Source: Caryophanales bacterium UBA1744 (GTDB lineage Bacteria > Bacillota_I > Bacilli_A > RFN20 > CAG-826). From it: 20,390 nucleotides of DNA. The notes beneath the pieces are model-generated. The model worked only from the letters and a program-made list of their open reading frames with translations, did no database searches and had not been told where the DNA came from. The translations under genes and the position numbers were made by a program. Location of the stretch: NCBI GenBank assembly GCA_002314915.1, contig DCHU01000067.1, positions 680 through 21,069 of the forward strand. The letters run 5' to 3'. Below, piece after piece: positions 1-8,599 of this stretch (positions are counted from its first letter, which is position 1; every line of letters begins with the position of its first letter).

Positions 1-2
1 TA

Positions 3-28
3 TGGGTCACCAACGTGGCCCATTTTTT
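3..28 (+). terminator. Intrinsic terminator of a gene off the left edge
   Basis: An 8-bp stem (TGGGTCAC against GTGGCCCA, one G-U pair) closes a CAAC loop and is followed at once by six T. It reads as the terminator of a plus-strand gene ending left of the window. A second, weaker plus-strand hairpin (GCGGT/ACCGC, 69-93) followed by TTTTT may be a backup. Nothing else is apparent in 30-180. Confidence 0.75.
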
Positions 29-181
29 AATGTGATATATAAATATATAAGATAGATGTGTGGCAAATGCGGTTGGCTAGCAATATCCACCGCTTTTTAT
101 TCGTTATTTGGACGATTGACCATAAACACAAGTATTTGAACATTAAATATATTAATAAGCCTCAAAACGGCTGTTTTAGAT

Positions 182-214
182 AAAAGAAAACGCCTAGGTT
201 TTACGCTAGACGTT
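182..214 (-). terminator. Intrinsic terminator of the GH3/membrane-protein operon
   Basis: On the minus strand AACGTCTAG pairs with CTAGGCGTT (9 bp, one G-U) around an 8-nt loop at 189-214, followed by TTTCTTTTA. It lies about 20 nt after the stop codon of the 452-residue membrane protein, so it ends that operon. Confidence 0.8.
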
Positions 215-233
215 GATTCTTTAGTTTTTAGAC

Positions 234-1592
234 TTATGCGGTAACAACGATCTTCTGAGTTGCCTCGAAGCCGTTCCACTTAGCTGTGACTGTGTATTCG
301 CCAGCTGCGGTGAACTTTGAGTTGCCGTCAACCATGCCTGACTCATTTGTCCAAGTAACTTCTTCTGGTTTCCAGACTGAAGAATACTTGAGGTTCTTTG
401 TGACGTGGTTTGCTGTCCATGCTGATCTGTCGAACTTGTCGCCGACTTTGTACTCGCATGCATCTCCTGCTGTATCGATGAAGATAGCAACATCTGGATA
501 ATACATATAGCCAGAGACGATGATTGAACGTCCGTCGCCCCATCCTGGGTTCATGTGGACGTAGACTGACTTGTCGTAGAAGCCTGTGATGTCTTCAGCG
601 ATAAGTGACTCGTACTTGTTGGTGTTGGAAACCATGATCAAGCAATCCTTGATATCGTTTCCATTTTCATCAACACCTCTTTCGATTGATGAGTTGTACC
701 AGAAGCCCTTGAAGTTTGTGCTGTTGGACTTACCGGCATATAAGCCATCATCCCAGAGATAGAGATAGGTGAAGTACTCGTTGTACTGTCCCTGATAACC
801 TTCTGAGTATCTTCCTTCGAAGTAATAGACGAGGTTGTGTCCTTCTCTAGTAGCTCCGAATGATAACTTGGAGAGGTCTGAGTCTGAGTAATCCCATGTC
901 TCCTGCTCTTTCATGATGACTGAAGAAGGGTCGAAGTCATATTCATATGCTTCTGCAGCGGCTTTGATATCGTCTGTGATTGGATCATAGACAACTTCCG
1001 GTTCAACTTCTGAAGATGTTTCGCCGTTGGCCTTGTTTGCATTCTTCTTCATGTTAGAAGCAACGAGTGTTGATGAGAGAGTTGATGCGACGACGAGGAC
1101 TGCGCCAACTGCAACCTTTGCGATTGGGAGAGGTGCAACCTTGATTGTCCATTTTGCCTCATCATCATCTTCTGATTTGAGGAAGCCGATGAAGACAGCG
1201 ACGATTGCCGAGATGACAATGATGAACTGCATGATGATGTAGAACTCATTTGTCGCTAAGTTACCACCCTGATAGTGGACGTTGTTGATTTCGTCTGCGA
1301 TCAAGTTAGGGATTAAGAAGATTTCCTTCATTAAGGAGACACAGTACATGACAACTGCACCGAGGTGGATGAATCTATACTGTGGTAAGAGCAATGCTGC
1401 GATTTCGATAACCGCACCAGCGATTAAGAAGATGCCGATTGTCTCTGGAACCTGGCCTGCAGCGTTGTTAGCCATAGCTCCGTTGTATGTTGCGAAGAAG
1501 ACGATTGCTGTGATGATTGCAAGAACTGCATCAGCGATAGCAATGTAGAAGCCTACCGACTTGTTCTTCAAATAGTTCTTTACTGAATCCAT
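234..1592 (-). CDS. Polytopic membrane protein with extracellular C-terminal Ig-like (Big_3-type) domain
   Basis: 452 residues, family not recognised. Five hydrophobic segments are visible at about residues 14-36, 51-70, 73-98, 116-138 and 157-178. The basic N-terminus (MDSVKNYLKNK) suggests an inside start, so the C-terminal half would lie outside. After a Glu/Ser/Asn-rich linker (about 182-210) comes a soluble region rich in Tyr, Trp, Asp and Gly. It ends in a module of about 70 residues with the YKVGDKFD ... AGEYTVTAKWNG ... VVTA pattern of bacterial Ig-like group 3 domains. The start has a strong AGGAGG site and lies 15 nt after the GH3 stop codon, so the two genes are co-transcribed. Inference: an anchor or partner of the surface glycosidase, or a surface carbohydrate-binding protein. 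No catalytic motif is seen. Confidence 0.8.
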   Translation of the reverse strand: MDSVKNYLKNKSVGFYIAIADAVLAIITAIVFFATYNGAMANNAAGQVPETIGIFLIAGAVIEIAALLLPQYRFIHLGAVVMYCVSLMKEIFLIPNLIADEINNVHYQGGNLATNEFYIIMQFIIVISAIVAVFIGFLKSEDDDEAKWTIKVAPLPIAKVAVGAVLVVASTLSSTLVASNMKKNANKANGETSSEVEPEVVYDPITDDIKAAAEAYEYDFDPSSVIMKEQETWDYSDSDLSKLSFGATREGHNLVYYFEGRYSEGYQGQYNEYFTYLYLWDDGLYAGKSNSTNFKGFWYNSSIERGVDENGNDIKDCLIMVSNTNKYESLIAEDITGFYDKSVYVHMNPGWGDGRSIIVSGYMYYPDVAIFIDTAGDACEYKVGDKFDRSAWTANHVTKNLKYSSVWKPEEVTWTNESGMVDGNSKFTAAGEYTVTAKWNGFEATQKIVVTA

Positions 1593-1607
1593 TGTCGTTC
1601 CCTCCTA

Positions 1608-4580
1608 TTATGCAACTTTCCTCTTAGAGAGGATTTCCATGACGACATAGACACCGAATAAGAGTCCAGTTGTTGCGCCGACGCCGATTTCAACGCCGTT
1701 GATTGTCTTCTTCCACCATGGGTTTGAAGACTCCTGGATTTCTTCTTCGGTGACACGGACGCCGCCCATCCATGATCTTGAGATGGAGTACATGATGTAC
1801 TTGTTAGCTCTCTGTAAGCACTGGAGGATTGTTCCGTCGTCATTTCCTTCGACCCACTGCTTCAACTGTGATCCACGGTTTCCGTCGAGACAGAAGATAT
1901 CAGTTCCGCAATATAACATTGCAGGGCCGTTTGAGTAGTTGGATGTATTTGATCCGGTTAATGCGTCATCGATGATCTGACCTCTGTACTTCCACTCACC
2001 TCTCATGACATTTAACATGAGTGGCTCGTGACATGCAGCGTATCTAGCACCGATACGGTTATATGATGTCATGATGCCTAAGCCGTGACCTTTTGTTAAA
2101 GCGCCTTCGAATGGTCTTAAGTAGATTTCACGGATAGCCTGCTCGTTACACCATGTCTGGACACCCTGACGTCCTGATTCCTGGTTGTTCAAGAAGCAGT
2201 GTTTGATGTTCATGATCAAGCCTTTTCTTCTTGCAGCGCCAACGACGTTTGCAGCGACGAGGTAGTTCATGACACCGTCTTCTGTCATATATTCAGAAGC
2301 ACGTGAACCATAAGGGGTTCTGTTGATGTTACAGCCTGGAGCGTTGACACAAGCGACACCAGCGAAGAGAGATTCTTCACCGAAGAATCCACCGAACTTC
2401 TTCTGCATATCGTGGTCGAATGTAGCTGTGTATGTAGGTCCTGTTGGGAAGCCTGTTGCCCATCTCTTATCACCATATCTGAATCTTGATAATAAGCCTT
2501 CTGGACCTTCTGCGACTGAGTTACCTTTCTTAAGGACTTTCTTAACGTCGAGAATACCACGGTTATCGGAGACTGAGATGACGAGGTCGCTCAAATCCAT
2601 CTGTTTGATGAATGAGTCCCATAACTCAGCACCGTCATAGCCTGCGTACTCGCCGTCTTCGACTTCACCCTCGAGAGGGATCTTCATCATGTCATTGAAT
2701 GTGAGGAGCTTTTCTTCTCCGTTGAATTCGAATGGAACATTGTAGTCGACTCCATCACCATCTTTATAAGATGGGGTATCTGCTGTCTTCTTATAGTACT
2801 GAGACATGTCTGTATCAGAACCAGTTGCAGGTGAGGTTGTGGTTGTTGTTGGGAATGTGGCCTCCCAGTCCTGTCTATCGAGATAGGTGATCTCTGTCTT
2901 GTTGTTCTTCTTTGCCATCCAGTTATAGTCAGCATCGTCGAACTGGTTTGTGACTTCGACTGAATCGTCATACTTTGATGTCTTGTATGTGATGAAGTCG
3001 TCGTTGATTGTTACTTTTGTAACTGCCTCTGCAACACCTGTGTAATCTTTTCCTAAGTGGTCATACAATGATGCACTTGAATCTTTGACTGAGATGATGT
3101 TGTTGAGTGCTTCGTGAGCGCCGTTACCGACTGCGAAGTAGTAGTCTCCACCCTCTAAAACGTATGTCTTAGCTTCAACATAGTCATATGTTGTTAAGAA
3201 GTACTGATCGAACTTGACTTCGACTGTCTTTGTTTCGCCAGCCTTGAGGTCAACTTTCTCGTAGTTCATGAGTGCGATAGCGGACTTGCCTAAGCCGTTG
3301 TCCTTATCGTACTGGGTGTATGGCTGCTGAGCGTAGACCTGGACCGATGCCTTACCGTCGACGTCGCCTGTGTTCTTGACCTCGACTGTGACCTTCCACT
3401 GATCGTCTTCTTTGATGTATTCAGCTTTCTTGATCTTCTGCTCGAATGTCGTGTATGAGAGACCGAAGCCGAATGGATAGCCCATTTCGTCTGCGTAATT
3501 CCACTCTGACTTATTGATGTAAGTACCCTTTGTGGAATCTGCGTTGCCCTGTCCTAAGACACAGTCTTCATAACGGGTTTCATAGTATTTGTAACCGACA
3601 TAGACGCCTTCTTTGTAGACGACGCATGATGAGTTACCGAAGTTCTGGTATGCAGCGGATGATGATGCGCTTGCAGCGAGTGTTGTTGCAGCGTGGCCTG
3701 AAGGGTTGATGTTTTTGCCTTCTGCATCCTTGCCCATTAAGACATGGACTGCACCACCGGCACCATAGAATCCAGGAACACCGATGTATAAGCATGCGTC
3801 GATGTCATATTCCTTGTTCTCGACCCAGTCTGTTGACATAGCGAGAGGTGAGTTGATGATGACGATGACTTTCTTGAATGTTCCGTTATCCTTGTACTCT
3901 TTTGCGAGTTTCAAGAGGTCCTTCTCATTCTGCTTGAGGTCTAACTGACCAGCTCCTGGATCGGTGTTTTCTGTACCGATACGGACGATTGTGATGACTG
4001 CTGCGTCTCCATAATCGCTGAATGAGTTCTTGAGTTCGTCTGTGTAGTTGCTGATTGAATCCTCAACGTTTGTGGATGGGGATGTCATGTTGGAGTTCGA
4101 GAGTGTTCCGAACTTGTTCCAGACTGTGCGGTTGATTTCGAATCCGTTGTTTTCGAATGCGGCGTCTAATTTGACGACTAAGTTGTCGTTTGGAGCAGCA
4201 CCACCTGCACCGGAACGCATGAATAAGTTCTTACAACCACGGCCTAAGAGAGTGACTTTTCTTTCATTCTCCTTAAGTGGGAGAGCACCGTTCTCGTTTC
4301 TCAAGAGAACTGAGCCCTGTTCAACGGCTTCCTCACAGAACTTGTAGGAATCCTTGATCATCTTTCTCCATCCGTTGTCGGATAAAGAACCATCGGCCTC
4401 GGCATATGCAGAACCTTCGACTTCATCGGAATCGATTTTGTCGACTTTTTGGCCGGTAAGACCTAACGCGTCGTTGATAAGACCTTCGTTAATGACCGAT
4501 AACTGCTGAGCAGAAATCATGACGGTCGTTAAGAGAGCGCCAACAGCTGTTAAACCTAACCATAATTTTGGCTTTGCCAT
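1608..4580 (-). CDS. Membrane-anchored family 3 glycoside hydrolase (beta-glucosidase type), permuted domain order
   Basis: 990 residues from the ATG at 4580, which has GAGGAAAGGA just upstream; an in-frame ATG 19 codons earlier adds a non-hydrophobic tail and was not used. Residues 6-24 form an N-terminal membrane segment, and about 963-983 a second one before SKRKVA, so the enzyme domain should be displayed outside and tethered at both ends. Domain order is GH3 C-terminal domain (from about residue 75, SVLLRNENGALPL), Fn3-like domain (VTVEVKNTGDVDG), a Thr/Pro linker, then the GH3 catalytic barrel. This is the reverse of the usual order, and is known for some GH3 enzymes. The barrel keeps FPTGPTYTATFD, KHCFLNNQE and GIMTSYNRIGA, and IIDDAL with the likely nucleophile Asp872. 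The usual DGPxG motif reads EGPEG (Glu691). Substrate is probably a beta-glucoside or short glucan; specificity cannot be read. Confidence 0.88.
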   Translation of the reverse strand: MAKPKLWLGLTAVGALLTTVMISAQQLSVINEGLINDALGLTGQKVDKIDSDEVEGSAYAEADGSLSDNGWRKMIKDSYKFCEEAVEQGSVLLRNENGALPLKENERKVTLLGRGCKNLFMRSGAGGAAPNDNLVVKLDAAFENNGFEINRTVWNKFGTLSNSNMTSPSTNVEDSISNYTDELKNSFSDYGDAAVITIVRIGTENTDPGAGQLDLKQNEKDLLKLAKEYKDNGTFKKVIVIINSPLAMSTDWVENKEYDIDACLYIGVPGFYGAGGAVHVLMGKDAEGKNINPSGHAATTLAASASSSAAYQNFGNSSCVVYKEGVYVGYKYYETRYEDCVLGQGNADSTKGTYINKSEWNYADEMGYPFGFGLSYTTFEQKIKKAEYIKEDDQWKVTVEVKNTGDVDGKASVQVYAQQPYTQYDKDNGLGKSAIALMNYEKVDLKAGETKTVEVKFDQYFLTTYDYVEAKTYVLEGGDYYFAVGNGAHEALNNIISVKDSSASLYDHLGKDYTGVAEAVTKVTINDDFITYKTSKYDDSVEVTNQFDDADYNWMAKKNNKTEITYLDRQDWEATFPTTTTTSPATGSDTDMSQYYKKTADTPSYKDGDGVDYNVPFEFNGEEKLLTFNDMMKIPLEGEVEDGEYAGYDGAELWDSFIKQMDLSDLVISVSDNRGILDVKKVLKKGNSVAEGPEGLLSRFRYGDKRWATGFPTGPTYTATFDHDMQKKFGGFFGEESLFAGVACVNAPGCNINRTPYGSRASEYMTEDGVMNYLVAANVVGAARRKGLIMNIKHCFLNNQESGRQGVQTWCNEQAIREIYLRPFEGALTKGHGLGIMTSYNRIGARYAACHEPLMLNVMRGEWKYRGQIIDDALTGSNTSNYSNGPAMLYCGTDIFCLDGNRGSQLKQWVEGNDDGTILQCLQRANKYIMYSISRSWMGGVRVTEEEIQESSNPWWKKTINGVEIGVGATTGLLFGVYVVMEILSKRKVA

Positions 4581-4646
4581 ATATTTCCTTTCCTCGCTTG
4601 CGCGAAATTCGCCTGACACCCAATTGTCGAAAAGCAAAAAAGGCGC

Positions 4647-4654
4647 AAACGTTT
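4647..4654. promoter_or_regulatory. Candidate LacI-family-like operator core upstream of the GH3 gene
   Basis: AAACGTTT is a perfect 8-bp palindrome with a central CG, the core of many LacI/CcpA-family operators. It lies about 67 bp upstream of the GH3 start. The flanks do not extend the symmetry (CGC left, AAT right), and no convincing promoter hexamers were found next to it. The function is inference from the motif and the sugar-hydrolase context. Confidence 0.25.
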
Positions 4655-4726
4655 AATAGTATTTGAATAAACTATCAAACAATTGCGTATTGTTAGAATT
4701 GACAGTCTTGCGATAAGGTCTAGACA

Positions 4727-4766
4727 AATAACTTTAAGTTATTAGGTTAAAGATACTAAAAGTATC
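4727..4766. repeat. Two adjacent inverted repeats in the GH3-ppdK intergenic region
   Basis: AATAACTT-T-AAGTTATT (4727-4743) is a perfect 8+1+8 palindrome. Eight bases later comes GATAC-TAAAA-GTATC (4752-4766). Both lie in a 360-bp gap that holds no gene I can support (4581-4943), 150-190 bp upstream of the GH3 start. Neither has a U tract, so protein-binding sites are more likely than terminators. Confidence 0.45.
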
Positions 4767-4893
4767 GATATTATCTATATTTCTTATTAGTAATACGCAT
4801 AGGAAATCACACGCATAATAAGACTATCTTGTTTTTAAACATATGTAATAAATATATTTATAAACCATCATCGATTATGTTGATGAAACACAA

Positions 4894-4922
4894 GAAAAAG
4901 CGCCCCTATTGCTAGGAGCGCT
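4894..4922 (-). terminator. Intrinsic terminator of ppdK
   Basis: On the minus strand AGCGCTCCTA pairs with TAGGGGCGCT (10 bp, one U-G) around a GCAA tetraloop, followed by TTTTTCTTG. It lies 22 nt beyond the ppdK stop. Confidence 0.88.
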
Positions 4923-4943
4923 AATCTTCAGTTTATGGAAGGA

Positions 4944-7601
4944 TTAATACTTGTATTTGCCTTCAGCTTTGATTGTAGCCTGAGCTGCTGCAAGTCTTGC
5001 GCCTGGGACACGGAATGGTGAGCATGAGACGTAGTCACAGCCATACTTGTGGAAGAGTTCGATTGACTCTGGGTCGCCGCCAGCTTCGCCGCAGATACCG
5101 CACTGGAGTGCAGGATTTGCTTCTTTACCAGCCTTGACTGACATAGCGATGAGTGCGCCAACACCTGCGTCATCGAGTGTCTTGAATGGATCGAAGTCGA
5201 TGAGGTTGTTTGCGAGGTACTCATTGATGTATGTTGAGTAGTCGTTTCTTGAGAATCCGAATGTGAACTGTGTTAAGTCGTTTGTTCCATATGAGAAGTA
5301 GTTAGCCTCTGGAGCGATTTCTCCAGCTGTAACTGCTGAACGTGGAGTTTCGATCATTGTGCCAATGACGTACTCGAGTTCAACGCCTGCTGCAGCGATG
5401 AGCTTCTCTGCTTCAACTGTGACGATCTTCTTGCAGAACTTGAATTCGCGTGCTGCAACGACCTGTGGAACCATCATAGATGCTGTGACCTTTGTTCCGA
5501 GGTCTTTCTGAGCGCGGAGAGCTGCTTTGATGACAGCGCGGCCCTGCATAGCACCGATTTCTGGATAGACAACGTCGAGACGGCAGCCACGGAGACCCAT
5601 CATTGGGTTTGTCTGGTGGAGCCACTCGATTCTTGCCTTAACCTTTTCAACTGGCTTGCCAGCTGCGTTAGCTAATGCGATGACGTCTTCTTCCTTGATT
5701 GGGAGGTATTCATCAAGAGGTGGATCGAGTAAACGGACGTTGATGTTGATGTTCTTTCCGCCCTTGTTTGCTGCCATATACATGTTGTAGAAGTCTTCTT
5801 CCTGGAACTTCTCTAACATATCGAGGTACTTGCATCTCTCTTCTGTTGTGTCAGCAAGGATCATCTGCTGCATGATGAAGAGTCTGTCTTTACCACGGAA
5901 CATGTGTTCTGTACGGCAAAGTCCAACTTTCTGAGCACCGAATCTAACTGCGTTAGAAACTTCCTCTGGTGTATCAGCGTTTGCATAAACGTGCATGTGA
6001 GCATACTTGTCTGCCCAGTCGAGGATCTTGACGAAGTTCTCGTTGTCGCCGCCTTCTTTTGTTTCGACTGCGCCGAGATAGATTTCGCCTGTTGAACCGT
6101 TGATGGAGATGATGTCGCCTTCCTTGAATGTGTGGCCACCAAGTTCCATTGTCTTTGCTTCTTCGTTGATCTTAGCATCGCCGCAACCAGTGATACAGCA
6201 CTTGCCGATCTGTCTTGCAACGACTGCTGCGTGTGATGTCATACCACCACGCATTGTTAAGATACCAGCTGCAGCGACCATACCGCCGAGGTCTTCTGGA
6301 GATGTCTCTGCACGGACGAGGACTAACTGAGCCTTCTTGTCAGCTGCGATAGCTGCCTGAGCGTCTTCTGCTGTGAAGACGATCTTACCAACTGCTGCGC
6401 CAGGGCCTGCTGCGTTACCGTGTCCGATGACAACAGCTTTCTTTAATGCTTCTGGAACGAATGTTGGGTGTAATAACTGATCTAATGATCTTGGGTCGAC
6501 TCTGAGGAGAGCTTCTTCTTCTGTGATGAGGCCTTCCTTGACGAGGTCTGTTGCGATCTGGAGACCTGCAACACCTGTTCTCTTACCGTTACGTGTCTGT
6601 AAGAAGTAGAGAACTCCGTCTTCGACTGTGAACTCGAAGTCCTGCATATCCTTGTAGTGTGCTTCAAGGAGTTTTGCAGATGTGACGAGCTGCTCGTAGA
6701 TAGCTGGCTGCTGTTCCTTTAAAGCGTCGATCTTTAATGGAGTTCTGATACCAGCGACGACGTCTTCGCCCTGAGCGTTGATGAGGTACTCAGCGAAGAT
6801 CTTGTTAACGCCATCAGTTGGCTGTCTTGTGAAGCCGACGCCTGTGCCTGATGTGTCACCCATGTTACCGAATGCCATTGACTGAACGTTGACAGCGGTA
6901 CCCCATGAGTAAGGGATGTTGTTCATCTTTCTGTAGAGATTTGCTCTCTCGTTGTCCCATGAACGGAAGACTGCAGCGACTGCTTCGAGTAACTGGACTT
7001 CTGGATCTGTTGGGAATTCTTCGCCGAAGACTGACTTGTAGTAGACTTTGTACTTAGCGACAAGAGCCTTTAAGTCTTCTGCTGGGATATCCTTATCTGT
7101 TGCATATCCCTTTTCTTCTTTTAATGCTTCAAGCATCTTGTCCATCTCTGTACGTGGGTGGCCTTTTGCGATGTTTGTGTACATTAACATGAAACGTCTG
7201 TAGCAGTCATATGCGAATCTTTCGCCTGCTTTAGCAGCCATAGCTGCGACTGTTTCATCGTTTAAACCGAGGTTAAGGATTGTATCCATCATACCTGGCA
7301 TGGAAACTCTAGCGCCTGAACGGACTGAAACTAAGAGTGGGTTTGGGCCTTTTCCGAATGACTTGCCTGATCTCTCCTGAAGAGCTTTGACAGCTGCCTT
7401 GATCTCTGCGACGAGGTAATCTGGGAGCATCTTTCCAGATTCGCTGTAAAGTGTGCAAGCTTCTGTAGTGATTGTGAAACCATCTGGAATTCTGATTCCG
7501 ATGTGTGCCATCTCAGCAAGACCTGCGCCTTTTCCTCCGAGAAGAGGCTTACCTAATCCGTAAGCGTCACCGAAGGCATAAACGTATGTTTTGTTTGACA
7601 T
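4944..7601 (-). CDS. ppdK: Pyruvate, phosphate dikinase
   Basis: 885 residues, close to the 870-880 usual for bacterial enzymes. Cytoplasmic; it reversibly converts pyruvate, ATP and phosphate to PEP, AMP and pyrophosphate. In anaerobes it often runs in the glycolytic direction to gain ATP from pyrophosphate. The N-terminal ATP-grasp part has LGGKGAGLAEM and SVRSGARVSMPGMMDTILNLG. The swivelling phosphohistidine domain has GGMTSHAAVVAR with His457. The C-terminal PEP/pyruvate barrel has GLCRTEHMF, the TMIETPRSA region and CGICGEAGGDP with Cys837, which matches the conserved catalytic cysteine. The ATG at 7601 was chosen because GGAGGA lies 6 nt upstream; the open frame runs nine codons further but has no better site. 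It is monocistronic, with its own terminator. No PPDK regulatory protein gene lies beside it. Confidence 0.97.
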   Translation of the reverse strand: MSNKTYVYAFGDAYGLGKPLLGGKGAGLAEMAHIGIRIPDGFTITTEACTLYSESGKMLPDYLVAEIKAAVKALQERSGKSFGKGPNPLLVSVRSGARVSMPGMMDTILNLGLNDETVAAMAAKAGERFAYDCYRRFMLMYTNIAKGHPRTEMDKMLEALKEEKGYATDKDIPAEDLKALVAKYKVYYKSVFGEEFPTDPEVQLLEAVAAVFRSWDNERANLYRKMNNIPYSWGTAVNVQSMAFGNMGDTSGTGVGFTRQPTDGVNKIFAEYLINAQGEDVVAGIRTPLKIDALKEQQPAIYEQLVTSAKLLEAHYKDMQDFEFTVEDGVLYFLQTRNGKRTGVAGLQIATDLVKEGLITEEEALLRVDPRSLDQLLHPTFVPEALKKAVVIGHGNAAGPGAAVGKIVFTAEDAQAAIAADKKAQLVLVRAETSPEDLGGMVAAAGILTMRGGMTSHAAVVARQIGKCCITGCGDAKINEEAKTMELGGHTFKEGDIISINGSTGEIYLGAVETKEGGDNENFVKILDWADKYAHMHVYANADTPEEVSNAVRFGAQKVGLCRTEHMFRGKDRLFIMQQMILADTTEERCKYLDMLEKFQEEDFYNMYMAANKGGKNININVRLLDPPLDEYLPIKEEDVIALANAAGKPVEKVKARIEWLHQTNPMMGLRGCRLDVVYPEIGAMQGRAVIKAALRAQKDLGTKVTASMMVPQVVAAREFKFCKKIVTVEAEKLIAAAGVELEYVIGTMIETPRSAVTAGEIAPEANYFSYGTNDLTQFTFGFSRNDYSTYINEYLANNLIDFDPFKTLDDAGVGALIAMSVKAGKEANPALQCGICGEAGGDPESIELFHKYGCDYVSCSPFRVPGARLAAAQATIKAEGKYKY

Positions 7602-7643
7602 ATTGTCCTCCATAAATGCAATTAACATTCCATTGCGGTTGTG

Positions 7644-7672
7644 ATTTTATCACATGAAATGTACTTAGTGAA
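7644..7672 (-). promoter_or_regulatory. Candidate sigma-A promoter of ppdK
   Basis: On the minus strand TTCACT (7667-7672) and TAAAAT (7644-7649) are 17 bp apart, about 43 bp upstream of the ppdK ATG. These match the consensus at 4 of 6 and 5 of 6 positions. Confidence 0.5.
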
Positions 7673-7676
7673 ATGT
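7655..7676. repeat. Direct repeat overlapping the ppdK -35 region
   Basis: TGAAATGT occurs at 7655-7662 and again at 7669-7676, separated by ACTTAG (14-bp period). The pair covers the -35 box and spacer of the candidate ppdK promoter, a position where a repressor could act. Confidence 0.5.
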
Positions 7677-7732
7677 TTTGTATAACAAATGCAAAAGCGG
7701 GGATAAATTGGACAAATCGTAAATTAAGAAAA

Positions 7733-7755
7733 AGAAAAAGCCTTTTTAAAGGCTT
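7733..7755 (-). terminator. Intrinsic terminator of the rlmA-like gene
   Basis: AAGCCTTT pairs with AAAGGCTT (7738-7755), followed on the minus strand by TTC and a T-rich run. It lies 22 nt past the stop codon. Confidence 0.82.
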
Positions 7756-7777
7756 AATCTCATTTTTATTTAGATAA

Positions 7778-8593
7778 TTACATCCTTTTGTATATGAAAA
7801 GGTTGAATTCCAATGTCATGAAAATGCTTTCACGATTAAATAATCGTTCTATTGCATCCTTACTAGTCTTGAAAGCGTAAGGAGTCATAACGAACAAATC
7901 TCTCAGTTGCTGATTGGTCAGATTTGCCTGTTTTGAAATGGTCTTTTTCTCCATTAAATCAAAGCCTTTGAGCACTTCTTCTTTTGGCTCATTTAACCTC
8001 ACGTTTTCATAGAGGATTTCCTTCATTTCCAAGAGGTGGTTTTTACCTGGAAGAACCCTGATATACGCGGCGTCTTTTTTAGCGATTCTAGCGAACTCTT
8101 CTTCCACTATTGGAGCAAAACAGTTAAGCATGCAATCAAATGAACTTTCCATAAATGGAAGGTAGTCTAGATTTCCAATGGAGAAGTATATGTTTTTAAG
8201 CCCTTCAACGTTCTTTCTTGTCGAGGCTCCGTTGATGGCAGATTTAGAGATATCAACGCCATAAGTTTCCGCATTGATTTCCTTGTGGATTCCGGTCGTG
8301 TAATAACCCTCTCCGCAGGCTAAATCACAGAAGGTTTTTGGATCAACCTCTTTGATTATTTTAATCAGTTCATCTCTTAAGAATGAGTAAGCCCCGTTAT
8401 TGAGCAATCTTGTTCTGGACTCAACAGATTCTTTCTTGTCACCCTCTTCAAGGAAATGGTTGCCTTGGTTGGCTAAAAGGAGGTTCACATAACCTTTCTT
8501 TGCGATGTCATAAGAATGGTTTTTAGAGCATTTGTATGTCTTACCTTCTAAATGAAGAGAGTTGTTGCAAACGGGACACTTGTAGATTTCCAT
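7778..8593 (-). CDS. rlmA: 23S rRNA (guanine-N1)-methyltransferase, RlmA family
   Basis: 271 residues, normal for RlmA/RrmA/TlrB proteins, which use S-adenosylmethionine to methylate a guanine in the helix 35 loop of 23S rRNA (G745 or G748, E. coli numbering). The N-terminus carries a zinc ribbon: Cys6 and Cys9 (KCPVC), Cys22 and His26 (KCSKNH), followed by YDIAKKGYVNLL, typical of the family. The Rossmann SAM motif is FCDLACGEGYYTTGI, with YGVDISKSAI after it. The ATG at 8593 begins directly at the zinc ribbon; the upstream in-frame extension is not family-like. No Shine-Dalgarno sequence precedes this ATG, but TATAAT lies 6 bp upstream, so it may be translated from a leaderless message or by read-through. 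Which of the two guanines is the target cannot be told. Confidence 0.88.
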   Translation of the reverse strand: MEIYKCPVCNNSLHLEGKTYKCSKNHSYDIAKKGYVNLLLANQGNHFLEEGDKKESVESRTRLLNNGAYSFLRDELIKIIKEVDPKTFCDLACGEGYYTTGIHKEINAETYGVDISKSAINGASTRKNVEGLKNIYFSIGNLDYLPFMESSFDCMLNCFAPIVEEEFARIAKKDAAYIRVLPGKNHLLEMKEILYENVRLNEPKEEVLKGFDLMEKKTISKQANLTNQQLRDLFVMTPYAFKTSKDAIERLFNRESIFMTLEFNLFIYKRM

Positions 8594-8599
8594 GGCTAG

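Noticed and set aside
4681..4730. TTGACA at about 4710 on the plus strand as a promoter for a hidden gene
   Set aside because: The only hexamer at the right distance (TAGACA) is a poor -10 box, and no plus-strand reading frame follows.
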